In this document: piece after piece, positions 35,153 through 47,047 of the stretch
How the letters are laid out: each line of letters starts with the position of its first letter
How positions within the stretch are numbered: position 1 is the first letter of the stretch
Origin: Edaphochlamys debaryana
Lineage: Eukaryota; Chlorophyta; Chlorophyceae; Chlamydomonadales
Assembly (NCBI GenBank): GCA_016858145.1
Contig: JAEHOE010000015.1
Location: 806,001 to 870,000 of the forward strand
DNA: 64,000 bases
Direction of reading: 5' to 3'
The notes under the pieces: generated by a model
Database searches by the model: none
The model's input: only the letters and a program-made list of their open reading frames with translations
What the model was told of the DNA's origin: nothing
Made by a program: the position numbers and the translations under genes

Positions 35153-35481
35153 GCCTCCTTCGTGGCGCTCAGCCGGCCTGCGAACGCCGACGCATGGCCC
35201 ACGGAAGTGTCCCGCCTGCAGCCCAAAAGTTGCAGGATTGTCATTGCATCGCCACAGGAGCCAGGCAGCCTGCCCGAACGCGAAGCAAGCATTGGAGGGC
35301 ACAAATGGCAAATGGGGTCGCACCTGCGCGGCCGCGCCGGCCCCACCGGCGACCATGCAGGCTTCTGCATCCAAGGCGAAAGTCCGTGGCACTCAGTGAA
35401 CGGTGGATCTGTAGATCCTTACCGCGAGGCTCCCCGATGCGCGCACAGGCGGCCAAAGATAAGCTGTCACTTGCCTGTCCT

Positions 35482-35775
35482 CTATATCAGCGCACTCGTC
35501 AGGCCCACATCGCGGCGAACGTCTCCGCGCACCACGTCCTTCAGTCGCTCCTTGGGGTTGAACGCCGGCCCCGCGAATCCGAGCAAACTCCAGATCTTCA
35601 AGCCTTCTAGTTGTCTACGCAATGTAAACTTCACGCCTGAGCAGCAGATCTCCCGGGTTGCGGCCGCTAGGATATCCAGCGTCTCGTCAGCCGGCAGTGC
35701 CGAGCAAAGGCAAACGTGCGTCGTAGCAGGGCAAATACAGTCATAACTCATAAGCTCAACTGCACGGTCTAGCAA
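35482..35775 (-). CDS. Unidentified short coding-like segment
   Basis: An open stretch on the minus strand ending in TAG at about 35482. The last 70 residues or so (for example LEGLKIWSLLGFAGPAFNPK and VRRDVGLTSALI) look less biased than random GC-rich sequence and could be the last exon of a small gene or a remnant. I do not recognise a family, could not find a convincing start or partner exon, and it could also be 5' sequence of the OPR transcript. Confidence 0.2.
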   Translation of the reverse strand: MLDRAVELMSYDCICPATTHVCLCSALPADETLDILAAATREICCSGVKFTLRRQLEGLKIWSLLGFAGPAFNPKERLKDVVRGDVRRDVGLTSALI

Positions 35776-37845
35776 AGGCGTGCGTGCCTGGCTTACGATT
35801 GATGCACGGACGATGGCACGACCCCCACTTGCCCCCCGGGCCCCCTGAGGCTCGTCACACCCGTGGTGCAGTCAGTGCGGATCGATCTGCGTGACACCCC
35901 ATGTTGCGCTGACTGCCCCCAGCTGCCCCAGTCCTGAAGTCACCTCTCAGGTCTCCCCTGCCGCAAGAGCTCGAGTCCATAGCACAGGATGCCCTGCGGC
36001 TCGTGCGAGTCGTGCCTCAGGTCAGAGCCCCAGGCCCCCACCACACGGCTCCTGCCCTACCGACAGGAACCCTACCCTGCGCTTCGCTTCGTTGATGTTC
36101 TTCTACCCTACCCTGATACACAGCTTAGGGCTGTGCTGGCTACCAGCCAGCTCCTCGCTCAACACCACAGGAGCCCACAACACCGCCGGCCACGCGTGGG
36201 CTTGAGGGAAGCGCATACCGTACGCCCTCGTATGCCAGCCATGCTGCTTGAGCTCCTCCCCCCGTCAACACGCCCACAGAGCCTGATGCCTCCTGGTGGC
36301 ACTATGGTCCACAACACGCCCCACCCAGCAGCCCCAGCAGCCCCGACAACCTTGCCCGGCATTGGCTTCTTGTCAGGGGTTTTCCTCGCTCCGCAGCCTT
36401 GTCTGCAGCTCTGCACCTTGACGTCCTTGAGCCTCTTCCTCGCCCCCTGACTCCTGGCCCGGCTTTTCCTACGCTGCTGCCGCTGCTGCCCCAACAGATG
36501 CCCGGGCAGTAGCGGCAACAGATGCCCGCCGCATCTCGTGTTTTTGGGCTGAGCCGCCGCCGTTAGGCTCTTCGGGCGGCGAAGCCCCCCCGTGATGCGA
36601 ACGCGGCATGCAACATCCGTCTCCTGACGGTCTGCCTTCTGGAGGGCCTGGCGAGGCCGGCGGCTCTCAATCGCGCTCTCGTGCGCGCTGCGGGGGGCGC
36701 GGGCGGGGCCGCAGCTGCGGGTGGAGGCGGAGGCGGAGGGGGCGGTGTTGCAGGATGAGGAGGGCGGAGGTTCCCGTAGCCGTAGCTGCGGGTGGGTCCG
36801 GCCGGCTATGTCCAGGCCGAGGCGAGTAGACGCCTGACGAGCGCACCACCTCGTGTAGTGCGGGGTTCCAACGGATCGATGGCCGGGTGCGAGCCCGCGT
36901 GCCGTGTTGCGGGCTGGTGGTGGAGAGGGGTTGAGGGCTGCACGGAGCCAGACTCGAACATTGGGCCCCCTGGGGGGGACCACGGGGCTCAGCCCTTTTC
37001 CTGCCTTCTGTTGTTGTTGTTACACGGACGTGGTACCAGCCGTGAACCCCCATACTGGCAGCCACCCTTGTCCCGCCGCTGCTATTTCCACATTGCCGTG
37101 CCATGGCCACAGGCGCGAGCACACGCTGAGCCCCGCCCGGGCCTCGCGATATGCGCCTCAAGCTGCTGGGCAGGGCTCGGGCAGCGCAGCCGCCGAGGCC
37201 TCAACACTGCCGCAGCCCACGCGTGCTCTGTCCCCCACAGACGTGGGGTCTGACGGCAGGTCGGGGAACAGAGCAACAGACTGCGTGCGGTTCCGTCTGT
37301 TTGAGGGCTGCGAGGGCATAACCAGGTCACTCGCCCTTCCTGGGTGGGTGGGCAGAGGCTTGGAACGCGGGTAGCCGTCGCCACGCTCGCCAGGCCAAGT
37401 CCACCCGTTGCGCCCGACATGCTGTGGCATCGTCGTCTCAACACCGGCGTTCTTAACTCAAGCCCAACTGAGCGCTGTTGACATGAGCAGTAGGAGTTGT
37501 TAGGCAGCGGCAATATGCATGTTCTGGTTGGTCTGATGCTATAGCAATGTGTAGTACCGCGTGTCGGTTTGCCGGCGACGACCGCCGGCCTCTCTCTGCC
37601 GACGACTCCGCCTATACTGTCTTAGGCCGCACACGAGCCCACAAGCAGCATACCAGCCACTGCTGCGGGTTCACTCTCCCCTCTCCACTAGCGAAGTTAC
37701 ACACAGGCCCACATCCTCGTCGCAACCAGCCCGAAAGCCTGAGCTGAAGGCACGAGGTCGAATTTTAGCCATCGACCAGTCGTCAGCATAGTGGAAGCAT
37801 CCCCACAGCTCAAGAGAGTATTGACCCTGTAGCGTGAGGCGGGCC
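35776..37845. other. 2-kb intergenic region without a supported gene
   Basis: Separates the divergent OPR and membrane-protein genes. About 36500-37030 is unusually GC-rich and contains a run of GTT units next to a minus-strand TGTAA near 37020; it could be a fragment of a dispersed repeat, but nothing definite can be named. Confidence 0.3.
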
Positions 37846-39900
37846 ATGGGGCCCTCGCGGACCCTCGTCACCGCCCTCAGCCTCGCGCTGCCTGCTCTTG
37901 GTAGGCGCTCTGCTGACAGGACCCAGGAGCTGGCTTACGCGGCTGAAGCGTACTATGCAGTTGAGTGCTCACTGTAGCTCGGCTCCTCGTCTGCAGGGGC
38001 TGCGCGCAGCCTCTTGCAAGTGCAGGATGACGTCGTCCTTACCGTGCAAGTGAACGGCCAGGAAGTAGAGGTGCACGCCCTTCCGGTAAGCCTCTCGGGT
38101 CCATGGCATGCAGTTGGGGCGAGACTTGCGAAGGGGCGACGCAAGGCGTTATAGCTTCATGCAACATACACACTGGCGCTCAGCGCTCAGCGACACCTGG
38201 GTGCTCAGCGCCCCGTGACGCAAGGGAGTCTCTAGTCGCAGCTCTAGAGTCGAGACGCTGCTCAAGCAGCCTACGCCGCCAGCTTACCAGAGGGACTTGG
38301 CGAGCCGAGAGTTGGGAGAGTTCTCACTCCGCGTGCGCCCACCGTCCTGTGCAGACAGAGCCTCGGCCTCCTTCCTGACTTCGCACCTCCGCCTCCCCAA
38401 CTGTACGCGTCCCTTCCCGCAGAGCACCAAAGTGTATGCCGCCAGCCTCGAAGGGGGGTCCTCCCCCTCTGCATCTCCCAGCCCCTCGCCGGCGCCCTCG
38501 AACACCAACACCAGCGCGCCCAGCCCCAGCGGGAAGAGCGGCGGGGACATCAGGTGGGCTTGCAGGCGGCTCAGCGCCCACGCCACGGAAGCAAGGGGAA
38601 CGTCATGCGACAAACGTAGCCGTGTCCCACCGCTAGCCCCTGCTGTCCTGACGGTCTGGCGCCCGACGCGGCTCCGTCGCGGGTTGCCTTCAACTTGACC
38701 GACGCAAGCTGCTTTGCCCCAAACTGCCCCGCGCCCTGCCGCGCAGCTATTCTGAGATGGGCCTGATCATCGGCCTCGTCGTCGGAACGCTGTTCCTCGT
38801 CTTCGTGGCCGTGGTGGGGTGGATCGTGTACGATATGGTGAAGGATAAACGCCGGCGGCGGTCGCTGCGGCGCTTGTCCAACGACGGATCGGGCCGGGAG
38901 GCGCGGCTCATTGGGTCCAGCGAGGAGGCCGCCAACGCAGCGCAGGGCCTGCCAGGTGCGCTTGGGCCGGGGCGGGAGCGGTGGAGAGGGAAACAGGGGC
39001 CTAGGGAACTAGGCGGCAGGGGTACTGGCCGGGACACGCCGCAGCAGCAGCTTGGGGCATCTCGCGGGACACGCCTCTCCTTCAACAGCCTGACGCCCCG
39101 GTCCGCCTGCTCCTCTGCCCCCTTCCCACCCTTGCACACGTGCAGCTGGCCAGCAGTGGACGAGCGTGCATGATGGAATCGGCAACGTGGGTCTGGAGCT
39201 GGAGGAGGACGCGGAGGGCGCCGGGGACTCGGCCACCGGCCAGCACCCCCAGGGCGCCCTCACCGGCGCCATGGCCCGCCTCGGGGCCGCCCTGACCAGC
39301 ATCTTCCGTTGGCGCTGGGACTGGCGCCAGCAGGTGTCCAAACCCCTGGACCCGCTCACTTGCTCCGCCGCCGAGCGGCCCGGCAGCACGGCCGGCACCC
39401 ACCGCTCCGCCGACAGCCAGTCAGACTCCTCGGTCGTAGTCGAGCTGGCGCCGATTGGCCCCACAGCCTCTGCCACCGCTGCCGCTGCCGCTGCTGCCGC
39501 TGAGGTGCAGCAGCAGGGCGAGATCGTGCCCGATGCCCCCGAGGCGCCAGGCAAGGCGCTCGTGCCCGCGACGCTGGTGATCCCCGTCACGGCGGTGGCG
39601 GTGCCCGCTGCCAAAGCCGCAGAGACCGGCGCGGGCGCCGTGGAGTGCGCAGCGGACGCCGTAGACGCTGTGGAGGTCGTGAGCGAAGGCGGCAGCAGCG
39701 CCGCCAAGACCTCGGTCAGCGGGGACGGGTGCTGCATGGTGGGCGTGGCGGGGGCGCCGGTGGCGCTCCTGGCGTCGCCTAGGGGCACGGACGACGCGGC
39801 CAAGGCGGCAGCGGACGTGGTCGTGACGGCGACGGCCGAGGCGCCCAAGGTTGCGGCTGCGGATGCCGTGATCCCGCCGGTGGCAGCGCCCCTCGTTTGA
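37846..39900 (+). CDS. Secretory single-pass membrane protein, Ala-rich cytosolic tail
   Basis: Five exons: 37846-37900, 37997-38085, 38423-38553, 38747-38955, 39146-39900; phases join to 412 residues. Exon 1 encodes a signal peptide (MGPSRTLVTALSLALPALG). A short ectodomain follows, rich in beta-type residues (DDVVLTVQVNGQEVEVHALP), then a Ser/Pro linker (SPSASPSPSPAPS, typical of O-glycosylated volvocine extracellular linkers). Exon 4 carries the membrane span MGLIIGLVVGTLFLVFVAVV with a basic stop-transfer sequence (KDKRRRRSLRR). The tail includes a Trp/Arg-rich patch (IFRWRWDWRQQ) and ends in about 120 Ala/Val-rich residues. This should be a type I protein of the plasma membrane or endomembranes. 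It matches the linker, membrane-span and tail order of the gene at 25049-28444 but shares no obvious tail sequence with it. Function unknown. Confidence 0.8.
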
Positions 39901-40735
39901 GGCCTGGCGGCAGCTGCGTGTGTGCTATGCCCCTGGAGGCCCGAGCCCTAGTGAGAGCGCCGCCTGGCAGGGGCGGGCTGGTGGCTGTTCGTCTCTCTTC
40001 TCGATTGTTCTTAGCTCTGCGTTTCCAACCTAGCCTTGATTTTAGCCGGTGGGCCCAGCCCTCCTCCTAGCCACGGCAGCTGGCACTCGCAAGTCTGTCT
40101 TCCGCCGCTTAGTTAAACCTAGGAGCAGCTTCTACGCTGCACGCTTCCCATCATTTGCGGTTGCGTTGCTGTTTTGGGTGGATCACCTTCGTGGGACGAT
40201 TGGACAGCTTCATACTTGACGATACTTACCAAAAGAAGCGGGTTGGGGTGGTGATGCACCAGAGCACGCTATATGCTCAAGTGTGCTGCAGGGCTGCGAT
40301 TGTGCGACAGTTTGGTGGGTGGGCACCCTGCGGGCTGGCGACCTGAGCATGGGTGCATGGCTTGGGGCCAACTGTGAGGACACCGCTCCTGCATCTCGCT
40401 GCTGAGAGAGTGGTGGTTGACAGACAAGATTCGATGTGGGCCCGAGAGGGTAAAGCAAGTATTCGGGATGCAGGGGAACTTTCTTGTGGGTCAGTTTGGT
40501 GGCCTCCAGGCTGGCTGACGTGACAAGCATGCAGCCCCTCTATGGCAATTGACTCTTTGTGATCACGATGTTGCGCTTGCCTCTTAAGTTATTCCATCCA
40601 GACCGCGTGGAGGCAGCCTGTCCGTGACTCTGCATTGCTTGGCATGCATGGTATGATGACCCACGCTGACGCGCATCACAACCATTCATGTGACGGACGT
40701 TGCCTGGGGCTATGTCTGACGCCGCCAAAGGCCTT

Positions 40736-40740
40736 TGTAA
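40736..40740 (+). terminator. TGTAA polyadenylation signal after the second membrane protein gene
   Basis: TGTAA about 835 bases after the stop at 39900; 39901-40735 shows no exon and reads as a 3' UTR. The stretch 40741-41375, up to the convergent hydrolase gene's signal, is short intergenic DNA with no feature seen. Confidence 0.55.
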
Positions 40741-41375
40741 CAAGAGTGAGGGAGCGACACAGGGTTACACACCCGACAGCTTGCAGGGCCACACACCACC
40801 GGACCCGGACCACGGCACAGGGAGGTACTTGAGCCAGTACCAGGTTGCGTCGCCGTGCCGTTCTCGGGCTCATGCCTCCTGGCCGAGAGCCCACACGCCT
40901 CATGTAAATGTCGGAAAGGGTCAGCACACACATGGCATCCCGGCCCGCCGGCTGATCCCCGCGCCTCAGACTCCCAGGCTCCTGCGAGCAGCCCTCCACA
41001 CATGTCATCCCGTCCCTCCTGGGGCACACACAAGGCCCGTGCTGGGCGCACACCCTGATTCCCCGAACGATTCGCTATGATACAGGTGCTAAGCCTGTGC
41101 GGAGGCCCAGCGGGAGCCCAGCACCCAACTTTGTGAAGACCCAACCCTGGACCCAGCAACCCAAATGGTCTAGAAGGTGATCCCGTCCTCCGGGCTCCGG
41201 TGCACTCCGAGCAGCGCTCAGCACGTGCACTTGCGGCTAGACAGCCGAGCGCGTGTGGCACAGGTCCTCGGTTGGGGGTCTCGGCGCACGGGTTGCGGGC
41301 TGGAGCCACCACCTGGAGGAGGCAATCATGATCAAGCAAGACTGTTAAAACGGAATACAGTGTTTTGCTACCATC

Positions 41376-41380
41376 TTACA
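41376..41380 (-). terminator. TGTAA polyadenylation signal of the alpha/beta hydrolase gene
   Basis: Minus-strand TGTAA about 100 bases after the predicted stop at 41478. It supports the placement of the last exon. Confidence 0.6.
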
Positions 41381-41477
41381 CGGCCCTCCACTCTTCGCCC
41401 CCTCCCACACACGCCCCCCCTGGCTACCACCCCACGGCACAGACGCCCCCCAGCCCACCACGACTCTCAGTTCCCAC

Positions 41478-44400
41478 TCAGGATTGCTGATGATAGCGGC
41501 AGAGCTGTAAAGCCCCCCATCCACGTTCTGCGCTTCCCCGCGCGAAAGGCCCTCCGCTCCGAGGCACGCCAAGTAGGGGCTGCCTCACCGGGTTATCATA
41601 GATGTTCTTGGCAGTAAGATCTGAAGCCATCTGCTCATCTTGGTGCGCGTAGCCCTCCTGTTCCAGGAATGCCACCTTGGCGCTGGAACCACTGGCACTG
41701 AACCAGGCGTCACCTGACACCACGTTGCGCGGGAGGGCACACAGTTTGCAGCGGCCCGAATGCCCGAGACCCACCAGCTGTGTGCACAGGTTGCACCTGA
41801 CCCGTTTCACTGCCACTCACCAAAGAAGTGCTTCAGGTAGGCGGCCCAGGCACGCTGCTTGTTCAGGCGATGGGAACCCTGCGCGCGGGTGAACAGCGAA
41901 GTCTGGGACTGCACGGGACGGCTGCAATGCCGGGGCGGTGCGTGGTGGGGAGTGCAAGCGAGCCTTGCATGGGCGCAAGCACGCAGACATTACCCTCAAT
42001 GCCGCCCAGCCAAAGCCCCACCTGGATGGCCATCTCGCAGGTCTTGTCTTTGGGCCCTGTGTCCTCAGCGCCCACACTGTATCAGGGTAGAGGGGAAGGC
42101 GTTACGCAATCCGGCCATGTTGTAGCCTTGCCTATTGCGTTCGATTGTCGTGCCCATCTGTACGTGACGTAGGTGTTGCGGTGCCGCCGGGCCGCCTCCT
42201 CGGCAGTAATGTTCTTGAGCATACGCGGCAGCGAGCGGTAGCCGCAGCCCCCTGCACGCGGAGGGCGGAAAACACCATGAGGAGCTTTCTTGGTGCAACA
42301 TGACGGACTCCCCCGTGCATGCGGTACCTACCCCCTCCAAGCTAGCTGCACATGGCATTGACCCCCTCCAAGCGCCCCGGGACCCAGAGCCCCACCCAAC
42401 CAAGACCCGCAACCCACACTTGTCATAGGATGAGCAGTTCTTGGCGGTTGCGTCGAACCTGACAGGTCAGGGAGTAATGGTGCGGGGGTGGCTCAAACGG
42501 AAGGTGAGATACGGCTCCCGCCCTCACCATCCCATACGGCCCCAGCAAGGCTCCCCCCACATGGTCCCAGCAAGGCTCAACACCCGTACAATTATTGGTG
42601 GAAAAAGGACTGTCACTCACGGTGCCATGCGGAGCTGGCTGGGCTCTACGTCGGGATCCACAGCGCGCGTGGAGTCAAAGTAGGCGAAGCTGAGGGGAGG
42701 GCGTGGTAGGAGAGCAGGTGGGTGGCAAACCCCACGGCGCAGGCTGGAGGGGCCTTGCGTGCAAGGAGCGTGCACCCGCTCACTAGGTGTTTCCTGCCGA
42801 CATGTACTGCAGCCGGTAGTTGGAGTTGTTGATGAGGCGCTCGGACAGCGCGGACGCCAGCATGAGCCGCTGGAGGGCGGGACGGGCATGAGGCATGAGG
42901 GGCGCTTCAGAGGGGAGATGCGGCAAGCGCACATGCTGCAGGGCGGGTCAACCTGCACAGGTGGAGGCGCCCGCTGTAACAAGAGGTTTAGTGCACTGGT
43001 TGATGCCTAGGCAGGAATCCTACCGTTACACTCCTCCCCACCTGATCACGAGAGTCCCTGCGAGTCAACTACCGTAGTAGTCCGAGTCCGCTCTGCGAAG
43101 ACTCATCGAGTTGGGGGCCCACCTGTACGAGGTAGCCTCCACCACTGAGGTCAGCGCGTGTGGCGGTGCGAGGATCGGCATGGAGGTCAAGGGGGACGTC
43201 AGGTCCACCCGCATGCAAAGCCACAACATAGCCGTTCCAGGTACCTCTCGTGTCCCCTTCCCTACTCCGCACCGAGCTCCCGGCCTCAGCACTACTCCCT
43301 CTCCTCCCTCCCTTGCAGCCTGCCCCGGCGGACCTGTGTCCCATGACCACGATGCGTACAGCGGCGGTGATCTCCATGGGCCCCCTCCGGCCTGCACCCT
43401 TCGCCCCAAGCTCACGACAGAACCCGAATCGTCCCACACTGCCCAGCCTCAGGCTCACCTGTGCCCCATGACCACTATGTTGCGGAGGTTGGGGAACTGT
43501 GGGCACCGCAATAGGGTAGGTTATGTTGATGGCGTGGGCTCAACTGGGTCAGCTTAGACAGGCCAGCAGGGATTGGCCCAGCTAGCGTGGACCCAGTAGG
43601 GGCCTGCACACACCCCTGTCTAGTCTGGTCGGACGTGCGCAGCCGCACCTTCTTGCAGTCGGTCATGTGCGACAGCAGGAGCTCAAAGACCTCCAGGCTG
43701 CTGAACTGCATGGACTGGGGCCGGGGGTAGGCGTCCGTGCTGGAGGCGTCCCCCAGGCCTTTCCAGCTGTGGGTATGGGAGGGCCCGGGTGGTGTGAGTG
43801 CCCAGTAGGAGCCTGGGATTCGGGAGGGCCTCTAGCCGTGGCTGTGGTATAGGCCGCCATTAGCCACCCACTCATGCAGGCGGTTGACGTACATACCCTG
43901 AGTTGTCGCTGTCTGACCAGAGCATCCAGGGTGCGTCGGGGTCCTCCTTCAGGCTGCGCTCGGGTGCCGGTACATCATAGCATGAGGTTAGGGCGCAACA
44001 GGGGGGGAGGGGAATCACGGCATGGACCCAGCCGAGGCTCACCCGTAGCTTTGGAGCTCCTGCAAGCAGAAAAGGCAGCGACTCTTCCAGTTGCAGTTGC
44101 ATGCGGTCACACGCATGTCGTACAGCATTGTCGTACCTTGTCTCGCATCCACTGCATCGTGAGGATGGCCGTAGAGCTCAGCTGCCCCGCCTTCTTAGCT
44201 GCCTCAATCTGTTGCAAGGAGTGGGTGGCATCCAGGAGGACCCGATCTATGTTAGCCGAACTTGAGTATGCAGTACGAGTTCCGCCTCAAGGCATGCCTA
44301 GCATGCTACTGCGCCCCGGCCCACCGCCAGGCCCTCGATCTTGCGGGGGTTGTAGCCAGAGCCGTGGGTGCAGAGCAGGAGCGTCCTTATCTGCAAGTAC

Positions 44401-45297
44401 AAGCACAGCCGGGTTACAACCGGGTCCAGCCGGGGCCAGGTCAGGCAAGACAAGGCTGAGGACGTCTTTCAACTCAGTCCCCGGTCATGGCCTGAGAGCC
44501 AGGAAGCAAGGGTCAAGGCAAGCACGTGCCTGCGGGAAGGGGCCGTCCACGTTGATGAAGTCGCGGCTATGCCTTCCGGCGAGGGAGGTGCAGACCAGCA
44601 TGCGAGTTTGGTACTGTGGCAAATATTGGGAGGGAAGCACAGGCGGGGGTCAGCGTGTTGTGGTTGGCCAACCAAACCGCCGGCGCTGAGCTTGGCCACC
44701 AGTACCGCTAGCAGCCGCAAGTGCCTACCGTGCCATCCGTGACGGTGATTGTGGTGCTATAGGACCAGGTGCAGCGTAAGGGGATTAGGAGGGGACAGGA
44801 CGGTTACGGAGGTCAGATAAGGTCGGGAAGCGCCCTTGATATGCGACTGCCGTCGTCGTCCTTGAGAGGGTGCGCGGCTAGTGGGGCAGACCGAGCGTTC
44901 TGACGCCGCAACCGACTCCCTCACCCGCACTGAGGCTCCACTCCGTCGTCCTCAACCTACGAAGGCAAGGGCAGGGGGCAACTGATCGTTCGGACACACG
45001 CCAGGCGCCCAGGCACTCGTCTCCCGCTGCTGCGGGGACCAACTCCCATCCATCCTTCCATTCGCCAGCCCTCACCATAAGTCCGACGCCGAGACCCACG
45101 CCCAGGCCAACACCAATCATGACAATGGACGCTCCAATGATGATGACGGCAGTCCAACACTTCCCTCGCCCCTTGCAGCAGCCCCGGGCCTTGGCGCCCT
45201 TTCCGCCGTGGATGTCGACGGCCACGTCCTGGGCTGACACCTCACCCCCCTTGGTGTCAGGGCTGCCGTCATGTCGGGAGCCTCCGCAGCAACCCAT
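41478..45297 (-). CDS. Membrane-anchored alpha/beta hydrolase
   Basis: Nineteen exons: 45076-45297, 44925-44956, 44729-44756, 44530-44613, 44325-44390, 44137-44208, 44043-44059, 43897-43953, 43649-43766, 43459-43496, 43123-43144, 42784-42869, 42621-42689, 42418-42458, 42164-42251, 42022-42076, 41821-41878, 41589-41713, 41478-41486; 428 residues. The N-terminus MGCCGG is a candidate N-myristoylation and palmitoylation site. A membrane helix (TAVIIIGASIVMIGVGLGVG) lies at about 48-73. The rest is an alpha/beta-hydrolase: strand and HG motif (IRTLLLCTHGSGYNPRK), nucleophile elbow NIVVMGHSGGG with Ser245, acid region TVGAEDTG with Asp352, and GYAHQDEQM with His408. Cys pairs around SSYDKWGCGY and DKTCEMA resemble algal, plant and fungal secreted hydrolases of this type. 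Substrate unknown (esterase or lipase class). The intron after exon 4 appears to start with GC. The catalytic Ser codon is split by an intron. Confidence 0.8.
43332..43400 (-). pseudogene. Decayed duplicate of the nucleophile-elbow exon inside intron 10
   Basis: On the minus strand this repeats the end of exon 10: RIVVMGH followed by AG and GT, beside NIVVMGH in the real exon at 43459-43496. The plus-strand blocks ACCTGTGTCCCATGACCAC and ACCTGTGCCCCATGACCAC differ at one base. No upstream acceptor gives the required phase 0 start, so it is probably a relic of tandem exon duplication rather than an alternative exon. Confidence 0.5.
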
Positions 45298-47047
45298 GGC
45301 CCCGCGAGCACCTGCGTCGGCAACAGACAGCTCTGTATCGCGGGCTGCTGGTGTGTGCAGACCGACGACTAGATGCCGAGTTGGGTCGTTCGACCCTGGA
45401 GACACCAGCAGAGTTGCCTTTGACAAGCTACAGACTAATAACGCCTTCGCGATAACCGTAGCTTGTCTGTGTTAAGGAAAGTGCGCTGGGTCACATACCC
45501 GCAACGGGAGCCGCAGTTTCGCGGTTCGGCACACGGTTGATGAATAAGAATACGAGTCTGTTGTAATGGACCGCAGCAAGTAGTAAGTGAGGCTTTCTTG
45601 TCGATTCCGGTCAACTCCGTACGCGGGCCGATGACTCCGTACTGCACAGCGTGGGGAGGTTGGTGCAGGCCTTCAAGCGCGTGAAGACTCCGTGCCACAG
45701 AGTCCGTGCCGTTCTTGGCCTCGGGCGCTTCATGCTTGTAGGTGCTCCTTCACATTGGTCCGGAGGGCATGGTGAGCAGGCAGGATGGCAGGGCTTGACG
45801 CGGCCACCGCACAGCAGGTAGGCACAAGCTGGGCATAAGCTCGTTGCTACGCACCAGCATGTGCAAATAACAAGTCGGGACAGCGGTGCACCAGCAGACT
45901 CACGAGTCATAGGGCTGCACAACACCCGTGCCCCGCAACGAGCCGCACTCATGCTCTTGTGCGGCCTCCTGTACGTCAGGGTCATACCTGACCGACAGCC
46001 GTGTAATCTAAGCCACAACAGCATCCTGTCACAATGCTGGACCGCCTGGAGACTCGGCCCTTACGGCGACAACTCACGACATCACGTCTCACCAAACGGT
46101 CTCGTCAGACCCCCATCAACATAGGACATTGTCTTAACACGCCCACTAAGACCCCACGACAGCTTCTCGCTTGCCTTGGCCTTCCATCACTTCCGGCCTA
46201 GCGACAGCTCATCGGACCTTCTGCACGTGACCGCCCCCTGATCCACATGCCACGCACATACCACCGCCGCACCGAGGAGTACCCCACAGCCTATTGAGCG
46301 TCAGACCTCTCCTGCATAACGACTAGGGGCTCTAGGGGCAGGCAGGAAGACCAGGCCACCCCTCGGACCTACCGGGCGCCTGCCGGCATTGTCATTACCT
46401 AGTGTGTAAGGCTCCAAAGGCCGGGGAACAGAGTCTGCTTGAATGGTCTGCTCTTGGACCTCCCCCGCAAACAGTGAAGCTATCACCTACTGTACATGGG
46501 GCGATTGGGGGCCCCGCCCCGTCCCATACTTGACCGCATCCCTGCACTGAACTCAGAGCTGCAACCACTTATAGCAAGGGATCAGGAATGACACCCGCTA
46601 ACCACGATGACCACACCGAGTAAGAGTCCTTCCTACGAAAGTATGTTGGGCGACGGCTTGCAATCCGCAAGACATAGCTGCCGTATTCCCGCGTCCCCTG
46701 CGCCAAAAACCCTCAAGGGTACCTTGCCCGCCGCACGCCGCTTATTGAAGCAATGCAATGCCTTGCCTGGTCTGAACTACCCCCGCACGCATTCACCTAC
46801 AAAACGCTGAAATGCTTAGCCTCCGAGCACCCGCAAAGCCTTTCCACTTGCCTACGGCTCCTGGCCACCTCCCTCCTAGGTCCCAATACCCCGGTCGGAA
46901 CTGTGACTGTCCTTTAAGCCTGCCCCTTTCCTAAACCTTCCTATGCGCTCAGAAACTTCTACATGCACCGTATACCTGGTTAAGATACGGTACTGCCACC
47001 GGTCCCAGCCCTCCCAGGCCCGCCTCGGTCCAGGCCATGCGCCGCCC
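45298..47047. other. Intergenic region upstream of the hydrolase gene
   Basis: No supported exon; lower GC than the flanking genes. It should hold the hydrolase promoter and 5' UTR at the left and the 3' UTR of the leftward gene C at the right. Confidence 0.35.

Noticed and set aside
40710..41339. Minus-strand frame following the hydrolase gene, with several Cys
   Set aside because: It lies beyond a TGTAA signal at 41376-41380 and after the in-frame stop at 41478; no acceptor continues the hydrolase into it.
43292..43440. The duplicated RIVVMGH block as a normal exon of the hydrolase
   Set aside because: No acceptor gives the needed phase, and a 22-base exon at 43123-43144 supplies a perfect GHSGGG directly after exon 10.
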